Below are positions 26,178-35,856 of a stretch of 64,000 bases of DNA, one piece after another. Where the stretch lies: NCBI GenBank assembly GCA_916048095.2, contig OU696592.1, forward strand, positions 2,875,109 to 2,939,108, written 5' to 3'. The DNA comes from Sacculina carcini. Its lineage: Eukaryota; Arthropoda; Thecostraca; Sacculinidae. The notes below the pieces were generated by a model that saw only the letters and a program-made list of their open reading frames with translations, was not told the origin of the DNA and searched no databases. Both the position numbers and the translations under genes were made by a program. Position 1 is the first letter of the stretch. Each line of letters starts with the position of its first letter.

Positions 26178-26217
26178 TAGGTTAGGTTAGGTTGGTTAGG
26201 TTAGGTTAGGTTAGGTG
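26175..26217. repeat. Short (TTAGG)n tract
   Basis: About eight GGTTA units with one shortened unit. TTAGG is the ancestral arthropod telomere motif. A tract this short inside a repeat field is interstitial, not a chromosome end. Confidence 0.85.
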
Positions 26218-26534
26218 ACAAGACCAGCATGTTCATATTTATTGACATTTTATTATTGCCGTCTCTCGCATCCTGACTTGAGTGTCGTTTCTTATAATCC
26301 ATGCCAATGCAACGCCATGTTTCATCGCCCTCTGTAGGATTTTGTCTCAAATTTCAAATTTTAGCTCCAGCACTAGTTAAACTTGTGTGCGCCTATGCTG
26401 CCTGTCGGATTAGGACGGCAAAGAGAGAGTATGAGAATTAGGCCTCAAAATGACAATGTCGCTAACGGGTCCATATTCTTAAAATGGTTGATACCAAGTG
26501 TGTAAATAACAAGCGTAAATTGGAAATAATCAGA

Positions 26535-27095
26535 GGACAGCGACTAAAATGGTGGATACCATGTATGGTTTGTCGTATGAGGAATGACTAAAAGTGCTTT
26601 GTTTACCATCTTTAGAACAACGTAGTCTAAGGGGCCACTTGATTAATATTTATAGACATAGAATAGGTAGCAAAAGTTATATAGGGATAATAGTTTGGGA
26701 TAATTCAGGAAAGAGGGTCATGGGAAATACTGAAAAGGACTAGATGTTTGGGATAATTCAGGAAAGAGGGGTCATGGGAAATACTGAAAAGGACTAGATG
26801 TTTGGGATAATTCAGGAAAGAGGGGTCATGGGAAATACTGAAAAGGACTAGATGTTTGAGAGATGTTAAGAAGTATAGTTTCCCATATAGGTGTGTTGAT
26901 GTCTGGAATCAGTTAGGGGAGAATATTGTAGGATCTAATAGCGTAGGAGCATTTAAAGAAAGACTGGATAGTGTGAAATACTGGGAATTTCAAGGAAGAT
27001 ATGTCAGAGGGTGGGCTGGAGACAGGACAGCACGAGCATAGCTCATCTCCTGTGTTAAACAAATAGGTGAGTACAAATAAGTGAGTACACACAAT
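26535..27095 (+). pseudogene. 3' fragment of a CR1/L2/jockey-type LINE ORF2
   Basis: The translation has the C-terminal LINE features YGLSYEE (then a stop), LCLPSLEQR, GHLINIYR, and after a repeat insertion KKYSFPYRCVDVWNQLGENI, ending GDRTARA and a stop at 27041. The same order and the same 3' tail (CAGCACGAGC.TAGCTCAT, then GTGAGTACA repeats) are seen in the longer LINE ending near 38.7 kb, so both belong to one family. It is 5'-truncated and has lost its frame. Confidence 0.8.
26692..26855 (+). repeat. Three copies of a 54-bp unit inside the LINE fragment
   Basis: The unit starts ATGTTTGGGATAATTCAGGA and ends AAGGACTAG. Three copies follow one another; the later two look identical, and the first differs at its start and lacks one G. 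It is an expansion of LINE coding sequence, since the first copy continues the LINE frame. Confidence 0.85.
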
Positions 27096-27390
27096 CAAAC
27101 ACACGAGCACACAAACACACACAGAAAATCACACGCACATCGCACACACATCACAGGCACATTTCACACACTAGCACAAGCGCTCACATGCACAATGTGC
27201 ATGTGCGTTGAACATACTCGCTGGCATTCTCCAACACAAAGACATAAAACGACTGAGTGACAAATATAACACAATATTCTAGCACGCGTCCATTACAGTC
27301 CAATCAAACCACTCATATCCAGGTTATTTCTTCAGATTGTTTTTGCTACGGGAAATTTTTAGAACGGTCACTTGTGATCAGCGACGCAGG

Positions 27391-27392
<2 letters not shown>
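27096..27392. other. CA-rich flank, no gene
   Basis: Imperfect CA repeats at about 27090-27190, then unique sequence. Nothing coding was recognised. Confidence 0.5.

Positions 27393-27448
<56 letters not shown>
27393..27448. repeat. (GACA)n microsatellite
   Basis: About 14 uninterrupted GACA units. The plus strand reads as repeated RQTD, which explains the open frame across it. Confidence 0.95.
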
Positions 27449-28514
27449 TCGGTGAGATTATGCAGGCCTGGTTGTGCAGTGACATCGCGTAGTGTGTGCT
27501 TGTTAGTCACGCCCAAGATCCTAGCTAGCGGCATCATCTGCTATCTCAACAGGAAATATAACACTTCACTAAATGATTTGTTAGTTTTTTACGTTTGCTT
27601 TGTTGCTTTGTTGGAGTATATCATTCATGCATATGATTGAAAATATTAATATTTTGCAAAGGTTCCCTTTTCCGCTAAATGATTGCCGAATACCATACAC
27701 GATATTCAACTTTATTTCTAACAGCAACGCCGAATAAAACTTTTAGCTTCTAAATAATTTGTTGATGTTTAAATATCTGGTAAATGTCCCTGTTAATGTT
27801 TCAAATTTTGTCTTATAAAGCGGCCGCCCTTCTATGTCTAATAAAAATAGAAGTGTCCATATCTGCTTAAATGTTAACAATTTTGTATAAACTTTTAGAT
27901 ATATTATCAAAGGCGAGCAATAAACAAATATATGCAGCATATGTTTCTCAGGTATTTAAGGCATATATTAATTCCGTAATTATATAATTCGCGTTGTAGT
28001 ATTTATGTCAATACAAAAAATCTAGACACACATGTTGTTAATATTGGTATAATCGATTTTTGAAAATATCAGCATTAATTTACACCTGACAAGCCGAGTG
28101 ATTTTGACGAGCGGCTTTTCTGCTGAGCTGATGTAATTTCTGCTTCCGCTGGCTCATCGGCTGCCGCTCATCCGATTTCGGCAGAATGTCGTCATGAAGT
28201 GCGAGGGAACAGTTCATCAGTTGTACTGCTCAAATCACCCCAACATAATTTTTAAAAATTCTAAGAAAAATGCAACCATGCACCGAACGATGTCCTTCGA
28301 GAATACAATATCCCGATTATCTCATCCACATTGCATCTTTTTATCTTTTTCAGCTAAGAAGATCCTACACACACACACACACAGGCACTCACACTCACTC
28401 ACACCCAGAATCACGTGTTATGTATATTTTTGGCAGAGAGAACATATGTGTCTCACCGACTTCACAACAACACTAAACAAAATGACTGAATGTGCTGGGA
28501 TATACCAATATAGC
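27449..28514. other. No gene recognised
   Basis: AT-rich unique sequence with a short CA tract near 28368-28382. Frames are short and show no family signature. Confidence 0.4.
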
Positions 28515-29124
28515 CGCGTCGGTGGTATCGTGTCATTGGTGTCGTGTCAGTGATGTGTAAGTGGTGTCGTGTCAGTGGTGTCGTGTCAGTGGTGTCGTAA
28601 CAGTGATGTCGTGTCAGTGATGTCGTGTCAGTGATGTCGTATCAGTGGTGTCGAGTCAGTGGTGTCGTGTCAGTGATGTGTAAGTGGTGTCGTGTATGTG
28701 GTGTCGTGTCAGTGATGTGGTGTCAGTGGTGTCGTGTCAGTGGTGTCGTGTCAGTTGTGTCGTGTCAGTGGTGTCGTGTCAGTGGTGTCGTGTCAGTGAT
28801 GTCGTGTCAGTGGTGTCGTAACAGTGATGTCGTGTCAGTGGTGTCATGTCAGTGGTGTCGTGTCAGTGGTGTCGTGTCAGTGGTGTCGTGTCATTTGTGT
28901 CGTGTCAGTGGTGTCGTGTCAGTGGTGTCGTGTCAGTGGTGTCGTGTCAGTTGTGTCGTGTCAGTGGTGTCGTGTCAGTGGTGTCGTGTCAGTGATGTCG
29001 TGTCAGTGATGTCGTGTCAGTGGTGTCGTGTCAGTGGTGTCGTGTCAGTGATGTCGTGTCAGTGGTGTCGTGTCAGTGGTGTCGTGTCAGTGGTGTCTTG
29101 TCAGTGGTGTCGTGTCAGTGGTGA
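28515..29124. repeat. 14-bp minisatellite, about 43 copies
   Basis: The unit GTGTCGTGTCAGTG repeats with variants (GATGT, TTGTGTCG, GTAACAG). Because three units make 42 bp, the array stays open and reads as repeated SCQWCRVSGVV; the 233-codon frame across it is not a gene. Variants such as GTGTCGTAACAGTGATG recur at intervals, which suggests block duplication within the array. Confidence 0.95.
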
Positions 29125-29137
29125 GAGGGCCACCTCC

Positions 29138-29298
29138 CCAGAATGCATGACACAACACATGACTGATATCCTGTACCATTTACTGCTGGGTGGAAAGGGA
29201 CTGTTGAATTATAGATTTCGTCCAAGAAACTCCGCCGGGTTACGAACCATGGACTTTTCACTTGTGATGCGGGTGTGCTACCACTACACCACGGAGTC
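29138..29298 (-). repeat. tRNA-derived SINE
   Basis: On the minus strand a tRNA-like head (29298-29228) is followed by a body with CCCAGCAGTAAATGGTAC, a word type I associate with invertebrate tRNA SINE bodies. The head carries RNA polymerase III box A (TGGTGTAGTGGTAGCAC) and box B (GGTTCGTAACC). It ends next to the 14-bp minisatellite, so its 3' tail may have seeded or been replaced by that array. Confidence 0.65.
29228..29298 (-). pseudogene. tRNA-Val(CAC)-like head of the SINE
   Basis: The 71-nt sequence folds with a 7-bp acceptor stem (GACTCCG with CGGAGTT, one G-U) and a 4-bp D stem (GTGT/GCAC). The loop is ATCACAA with a CAC anticodon, and the best match from memory is tRNA-Val. The anticodon stem has two mismatches and the T stem two, so it is not a functional tRNA gene. 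Confidence 0.6.
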
Positions 29299-29534
29299 CA
29301 CAAATGTAGTATACACTGTAATGTAATATACAGTAATTTGGTATACACGGTATAATGTATACTAGCGCATACTATATGGTAGTATAGTGAACATGAGTCC
29401 GTCATGCATTACCGCATTACACTGCTGTTCAGCGGCACAGTATGTCTTTATGCAGGCGTCTTTTTCGCTGTCCTCTGGCATTGTTCATCAACGCTTCTAC
29501 GGTGTATAATAGTTGTCTTGTGTAATTTGTAATT

Positions 29535-30725
29535 TTGTTATTTATAATGTATTGCCACGGAATAATCACACACACAGTAACAACATGAACAATAAACAGT
29601 GGCAATGTTCGTTGAACCGCGGCTCTTGAACGAACATGTATACTATCACCTTGTTATACGACACATGGTATTTGCAATAATATATACACAAAAAACAATC
29701 ACAATATTAAACAAATATTCGACAAAACTTACAGTACATCGACACGATCTTTGACAAAACGTACAGTACAGCGAAAGTACAGCACAAACAGTGCAGAACA
29801 GCAACAGTACACAAACAGTACAGCAGTTGGGTCAATATTACAATTGTGAAATCGGAATCCATCGAAATATTTTTTGAGTTTACTCTTAAGACAAGTTTTT
29901 GTTTTTTGGACGGGTTTCAAGTGTTTCATTTCCATCGGCAGACTGTTCCATGTTCTAGGGCCATTACATAATATGCAGTGCTTAAATAACGTTGTTCGGA
30001 ATTTTGGGCATTGCACATCATACTGACTTCTCATAGTCTTATCCTCGTTTCTTGTATGAAGAAAAATGCGACTTGTCTGGTTGAGTTTCACATGTTTGAA
30101 CATGAGCATGATAATGAAGAATCTGCAAATTGTTTCAAATTTCATTATTTTCATGGAAGGATAAATATGATCAACTGAGTCATGTTTCCTCAAGTTCATT
30201 ATGCACCTTATGATTTTATTTTGTGCAATCGATAACTTTTATAAGAACGATGGCCACGTACATGACCAGATCGACACACAGTACGTCAGTTGAGGGTAAA
30301 TTAACGTGAAGTAAATGTTGCGCATGACTTCATTGGTTAATTGAGGTCTAATTTTGTACAAAATTCCACAAGATTTTGAAATTTTGTTCCAAACATAATC
30401 TATGTCTTCACCCCAATTTAAATTTTCATCTTAAATGAGCCCCAGAAATTTGTTATTTTGAGCTCTCCGAATCAATTGACCATCGATAGAAATTGGAGGA
30501 AAAGTTAGATTTCTGGACCTATTTTGGAAAAATATGCAATTCGTTTTGTTGAAGTTCAGTTTCAATTGATTACACTCAATCTAGTTAACAACACGTTGGA
30601 GCTCGTTCTGGACATTGATATGCAGATTTTCAAGATTACTTTCACTGAGCAATAAACTGGTGTCATCTGCATATATGGTGAACTTGGCTATGCTGCTAGA
30701 TTGGACTATGTCATTTATAAAAAAA
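29535..30725 (-). pseudogene. 5'-truncated LINE ORF2 (RT to C-terminus), same family as 41925-44903
   Basis: On the minus strand from about 30722, the translation gives IYADDTSLLLSE (RT active site), FFQNRSRN, FPPISIDGQL, KFLG, SIWSCTWPSF, AQNKIIRCIMNLRK, then KFRTTLFKHC, GPRTWNSLP and KLKKYF, with the last frame ending at 29729. The intact LINE at 41.9-44.9 kb has the same landmarks in the same order (FFQNRSRKWTFPPLTLDG, CTWPSYL, AQNKIIRCIMKLKK). There are three in-frame stops (after VVN, GLI and SFL). The 5' break lies at a TG microsatellite (30730-30768). The 3' UTR extends to about 29535. Confidence 0.85.
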
Positions 30726-30816
30726 CGATTGTGTGTGTGCATGTGCATGTGTGTGTGTGTGTGTGAGTGTAAAATGAAATATTATTTCAATTTCCACTCA
30801 AAGCTGTCATGTATTT

Positions 30817-30842
30817 CATTATAGCTTCTATTGAGACCTACT

Positions 30843-30875
<33 letters not shown>

Positions 30876-30904
30876 TGCACACACACACACACACATACAC
30901 ACAT

Positions 30905-30985
<81 letters not shown>

Positions 30986-31037
30986 CATGGTAGTGCCGTG
31001 TGTGTGTATGAGGTAGGCCTCAATAGAAGCTATAATT
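30817..31037. repeat. Inverted repeat enclosing (CA)n(TA)n(TG)n
   Basis: TATAGCTTCTATTGAGACCT at about 30820 is matched in inverse, with one mismatch, by AGGCCTCAATAGAAGCTATA ending near 31034. Between them lie CA repeat, about 75 bp of TA repeat and a short TG repeat, so the whole segment is one long near-palindrome. It may be a MITE whose centre has expanded. Confidence 0.7.
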
Positions 31038-31111
31038 GGCACAACCCTATTTGCGCTGCGATACCCTATGTCCACTGCGATACTGGCGCTATCTGACGGC
31101 AGAAAGTTTAA

Positions 31112-31170
31112 CTAACCTAGGCTAACCTTACCTAACCCACCTATCCTAACCTAACCTAACCTAACCAACT
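31112..31170. repeat. Degenerate (CCTAA)n tract
   Basis: CCTAA units with substitutions, the complement of the TTAGG tract near 26.2 kb. Interstitial and short. Confidence 0.75.
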
Positions 31171-31329
31171 TAACAACGAAAATATATCTATCAAATATAA
31201 CACTATAACAGTGCGATGATTAGCTTTGGTAAATATTACTTTCATAAAGTAATATTGCAATAATAAATATTACTTAGATACATTTCTTATTGTTTTGTCA
31301 GCGGGACAAAAATCGAAATACATCGAAAT

Positions 31330-32165
31330 AATTGAAAAATATCAAAATTTCACACTAGAACAGCCATAAAATAAATTATATTATCACACATTAAAATAAA
31401 TTATATTATCGTGCTAGAAATTTTGTTTTCTACAATGCGTATAATTTATAATTTTCCAAAGTGTGCCTAAAGGAAGTTACGGCGGTGTAAAGTCAAAACG
31501 ACATATTGCCTATTTGAAAGCTACTATGCGCACTTACGATTACACAGGAATACCGAACTACGGTGGGAGAGCATGATGTTGATAATAGGTGGATAGTTCC
31601 ATATTGTCCAGTACTGTCGAAAATTTTCGACTTGCATATCAATGTTGAATATTGTAACTCTGTAAAATCAATAGAATACGTTTGCAAGTACATAAACAAA
31701 GGTTCGGATGCGGCTATGTTTGCCCTTGGAAATGAAACGACGCACGATGAAGTAACTCAGTATCAGCTTGGTCGATACTTGAGTACCAATGAGGCCTTGT
31801 GGTGGATATTCGGCTTTTCCATACACGAGCGCTTTCCTGCAATACAGCAGCTGGCAGTTCACCTTGAGAGCGGCCAGAGAGTGAGCTTCACCAATGAGAC
31901 TGCTGAACAAACAGCTTCAAATCTAAAGACACTACTCTGACTGGCTTTTTCGAGCTGTGTCAGCATGTTGACTTTGCCAAGACACTCCTGTACCATCAAG
32001 TTCCTTCTTATTTCACGTGGAGTAATAACAAGTGGCGAAAGCGAAAGAGAGGAGTAAATGTTGACAGACACCCAGGGGTGAAGATTGACACTACAATAGG
32101 CAGAGTTTACTCAGTGCATTGAATATAAATTTCATTTTATGAATTGTTCCGCAAGACGGGCGGGC
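31330..32165 (+). mobile_element. Helitron derivative carrying a Rep fragment
   Basis: 31330-31555 matches the internal subrepeat of the array units (TTACGGCGGTGTAAAGTC, TATGCGCACTTACGATTAC). It joins directly to Rep coding sequence (31556-32119). That in turn joins directly to the family's 3' region (GAATATAAATTTCATTTTATG, then CCGCAAGACGGGCGGG). This is the structure expected of an internally deleted autonomous Helitron, and it ties the non-coding array to a Rep-encoding lineage. No CTAG follows this hairpin; the next CTAG is at 33103-33106. Confidence 0.75.
31560..32119 (+). pseudogene. Helitron Rep (HUH nuclease) fragment, frameshifted
   Basis: The first frame (to the stop at 31938-31940) reads DNRWIVPYCPVLSKIFD, HINVEYC, then SIEYVCKYINKGSD. 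This matches the Rep motif with the two catalytic tyrosines spaced Y-x-x-K-Y-x-x-K, followed by YQLGRYLSTNEALWWIFGF. After a -1 frame change near 31925-31935, a second frame continues with TLTGFFELCQ, LLYHQVPSYFTWSNNKW, HPGVKIDTTIGRVYSVH, also typical of Helitron proteins. The N-terminal part and the helicase domain are missing. Rep nicks and joins single strands during rolling-circle transposition; this copy cannot do so. Confidence 0.9.
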
Positions 32166-33106
32166 TTGTAATAATGAATTGATAAAAATGCATAGCATAC
32201 CACAAAAAACAAGTGCCTTACAAGTTATCCCATGAAATCTTGCATAAAAATATATATTTTTTTTGAATTCTATTAACGAACATTTTCGTTTACAAAATCA
32301 CTGTTTGAAATCGCTTTGCCATTTCATGAAACGTTATTCTCGAAAATGTCTCGAAAAAAATTTGGTTATACCCACCGACGTCGGACCCGTGTCCGTACAA
32401 ATCCAAGTGAAAACACCGACTGCACCCGACGACCTGGTCCATCAACACCCCAGAACATGGGCCGATGTGGTTCGTACACCGGCCGAAATTCGGGCTTACA
32501 AAACCCCCTGGAGGAAATCCACACCAGTGAATACCACCGAATGGTAGAACAAGGAATTCGTCAAAACAGCGGACAACATCCAATGGGGAGCCGGAAGACG
32601 ATCAAAACGACGGCGAACAGCAAATGTTGGAGCCAGAAGACGGTCAACAAGTCATCAACCCTGAAGAAGACCTTATGGGAAAAATCGGCCAACAAACCAT
32701 TCTCCCATTCTATCATAATTTCCATAATAATGAGGATGATCAAAGGCGAGGGGACGAAAGGGTCATATTGGACAGAATTTCTCGAACTCAAATGAGGCGG
32801 CGCTAGAACGCTGCTTGAATGGCAGCCAGGAGCTGCTGAGACTGAGCCTCAATCTCAGCAGAAGCGATCTGACAACAGAGAGAGGACCGCCGCCACCCGA
32901 GATGCTGGGACTGAGGCTCAGTCTCAGGAGAGGAGACTGCTCGATAGTGCACAGCACCACCAAGCCATCACAAATCGGGCAGGTGCTGGTTATACGGAAA
33001 TGTCAGTGTTTGATGCTGTTACAACTTCAATCATAGTCTGACTAAAACATAACTGTGCTGACCAACTCAAACATTCTTCCGTACAACGGGCGGGTTTTAA
33101 TGCTAG
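32166..33106 (+). mobile_element. Further Helitron segment with coding-like sequence, ending in CTAG
   Basis: It ends in CCGTACAACGGGCGGGTTTT, then AATGCTAG, the same 3' end as the array units. Inside are broken coding-like frames. The frame opening at 32263 includes HPRTWADVVRTPAEIRAYKT before a stop at 32548; the frame continues as charged sequence (GAGRRSKRRRTANVGARRR). A later frame near 32830-33036 is rich in Q, R and E (TEAQSQERRLLDSAQHHQAI). The last resembles the charged N-terminal region of Helitron proteins in composition only. I cannot assign the rest; it could be captured host or element sequence. Confidence 0.5.
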
Positions 33107-33151
33107 TATATATATATATATATATAATAAACACTCGTATATATATAAACA

Positions 33152-33240
<89 letters not shown>
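33107..33240. repeat. TA and (CA)n microsatellites
   Basis: TA-rich sequence directly after the Helitron CTAG, then about 85 bp of CA repeat (33154-33238). Confidence 0.95.
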
Positions 33241-33241
<1 letters not shown>

Positions 33242-34840
33242 GCACAGTCTGCGATTTGTCGTGAGCGAGTGCGGTTGTGTTTGAGCTGATCCTGTCTGAT
33301 TTCGTGACGCGTGTTTGAGTGTTTGGTGTTTGGTGTGTACACATTGCTGCGAACGGTTGTCCGTTTGTCAAACTGTGTGTGTGAGCGTGGGTGTGTGATG
33401 GCGCGTGTGTGTGGGTGTAAGATGTAAGATGTAAGATGTAAGATGTATATTTGTCAACATCATCAGTATTATATCAGTACATACATATTATATCAGTTTT
33501 TTTTTTCATTTCACGTTGACTATGCCCAATAAGCCTATGGCTTCTTTTAGGGCATGCTCAGTAACACAATATTGTGACAATGTACAGTACGTCTAAATAA
33601 CACTTCTAGCATTCATACATTCGTACACAAAATTCCTACCGCGAACATTCATACATTCATACATTCCTACCGCGAACATTCATAGATTCGCACATTCTTA
33701 CCGCGAACATTCATACATGCACACATACATACACACACACATTCGTATTACGAACATTCATACGTTCATACACACACATCCCCACGACGAACATTAGTAC
33801 ATTCATACGCACATTTATACTACGAGCATTCATCCATTCATAAAAACTCATTCCTACTTCGAATATTAATTCATTCATACAAACCCACATTCATGCTACG
33901 AACATTCATACATCCATACATACATACATTCATGCATTCATTAATATTCACGTTCATGCAACAGACATTCATTCACACAGATATTCGTTCATCAATACCA
34001 ATACAGTGAACATTCGCTCTACAAAGCTCATATAAACATGAAATCATTTTGCAAACTTCCAGATTCAACTGAACGCATACTACAAATGCAGTATGCGTTC
34101 ACACACAGGTAGTAGCGTGATTCACACACACGCATGATTCACATGTTTCATTCCGCCATATCATATGGTGGTCCCGCGCATGTGTCGCGTGACTCGGCGG
34201 CCAGAGTTGGCGCTATTTACACCACTGGGAGATCGTGTTTCACCTTCGGAACTGCTTGTCGCCTAGCAACACTTGATACTGAAATAACACACAGATTCTG
34301 CACTCGCTATCTGTGCAACGTATCTATATTGAATGGTGTGACCCGGTGAGTGAGTCATTCTAGCGTGAGTAATGCTGTCACGCTGCAGCGTGCAGACGTA
34401 TCGCATTCCTACATATTTTTGTTTGTGCTAAAGCCTCCATTCATACATTATTTCGTTCTACTACACTCATACACACATTCATTCATACTATCTTCGTACA
34501 ACATCCGTTTCTTCACACTTCTTCACACAACATTCATTCATCCATTCTTTCTCACTATGATAATCATTCCTACATTCATTCACGCTTTGACATTCATTTA
34601 TACATTCTTCTTGATCTAACATTTGTTCCTACGCACATGCCCGTTACAACGTGTTGTTAAGTAGATTTTTTGAGATGTGTGTGTGTGTGAGTGTGTGTGT
34701 TTGTGTGCGTGCGTGAGATAGAGGAAGTGAGTGAACCTGTGAGTGAGCTGTGAACAGTCTTCATTGATTGCCTCAAACGTCAATTCGGGTGTTCTCGGGG
34801 TTCAGGGTGAGGTGAGTGCTGTCCTGTCTCAGTAGAAACA
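33241..34840. repeat. Degenerate CATTCATA-type repeat field; no gene
   Basis: A short array of GTAAGAT units lies at 33417-33446. From about 33600 to 34010, and again in 34430-34620, ACATTCATACATTC-like words recur with variants such as ACCGCGAACATTCATA. 34670-34710 is TG-rich. 34720-34840 is probably the 5' UTR of the LINE that follows. Confidence 0.55.
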
Positions 34841-35856
34841 ATGTCAGGGAAAGGCCCAAAACTGAGAGAGAAGAAGGGTGTGACCTATGAGTCGATCGTT
34901 GTGAAAAATACGTCGAAATTCGATGAACTGCGAGAACAATTCCACCAACTGAAGGAATCTATGGGATCACTCCAGAGTGAGTTGGAACAAGTGCGTTTAA
35001 ACCAAGGCACGATTGAAGAAGAAAAGAGACAATTGAAAGAACAGATGACAGAACTCTTGGAAAAAGAGTTGGCAAATGTTCGACAAATCAATGAGGATAT
35101 TATTGAAGAAAACAAATGCTTGAGGGAGCAGATGACATCATTGACAAATGAGAACGTAGATCTAAAAAAGAGGTTGAATGACATCGAAGAAAATGGCAAA
35201 AGACAAGTAGAGGACCTGAAAAAATTGAAGTTGAGCAAAAAGGATGGAAGAAGAGTCATGAAGTAAGAGTGCATGATTTAGAACATGTCATGGAAGAGCA
35301 GCAAAAAAATGAACAGGCCGAGATGGAGAGGGCTTGTGTTCAAGTGTTGAATAAGAAGAGGCAGATGGTGAAACAAATGGTTGACAAAGATAAAAATGTC
35401 ATAATATTTGGCATTGAAGAAGAAACTATCACCTCGAATCCAAGAGAGAGGAAAAGGAACGAGGAAGGGCGAAAAAGTTGCTAAGTGCTTTAGATGTAGA
35501 AGTGAAGGAAGATGATATGATAGATATGCATCATATTGGAAAATACGACGCTAAAAACTCGCGACCCATGAGAATCAAGTACAGGTCAAAGGAAGCAGCT
35601 GACGAAGTGTTGAACAACACATGGAAGCTTAAAGACCATGCCAAATACAGCAAGGTTTGGATCAAACCAGACTCCACGCAGGAAGAAAGAGCATTAATTA
35701 AGGAAAAAGTCCAACTAATGAAAGAAAAAACGAGAAACTGACAGAGGAAGAAAAAAAGGAGTTTCATTGGAAGTTGGTACACGGAAAAATCAAGAAATGG
35801 TATCGTATGGCAGCAACGGATGCGAAGGAACAGACAGAAAGGCTCACACAAGCTTA
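34841..35856 (+). pseudogene. LINE ORF1 (coiled coil plus RRM-like), frameshifted
   Basis: The first frame (141 codons, ATG at 34841) is a charged heptad-rich coiled coil. The frame then shifts near 35250, 35440 and 35735. The later pieces read DKDKNVIIFGI and LLSALDVEVKEDDM, then MHHIGKYDAKNSRPMRIKYR and KLTEEEKKEFHWKLVHGKIK, the order expected of the RRM-like nucleic-acid-binding core and C-terminal domain of LINE ORF1 proteins. The protein would coat LINE RNA. Three frameshifts make it inactive. ORF2 follows on the same strand. Confidence 0.75.

Noticed and set aside
26175..26217. Chromosome end (telomere)
   Set aside because: The tract is only about 43 bp and is followed by LINE and other interstitial sequence.
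29228..29298. Functional tRNA-Val gene
   Set aside because: Two mismatches in the anticodon stem and two in the T stem, plus a SINE body attached. It is a tRNA-derived SINE head.
28625..29326. 233-codon open frame with repeated CQWCRVSGVV
   Set aside because: It is the 14-bp minisatellite read through; the unit length keeps the frame open. No start context, domain or non-repeat coding part.
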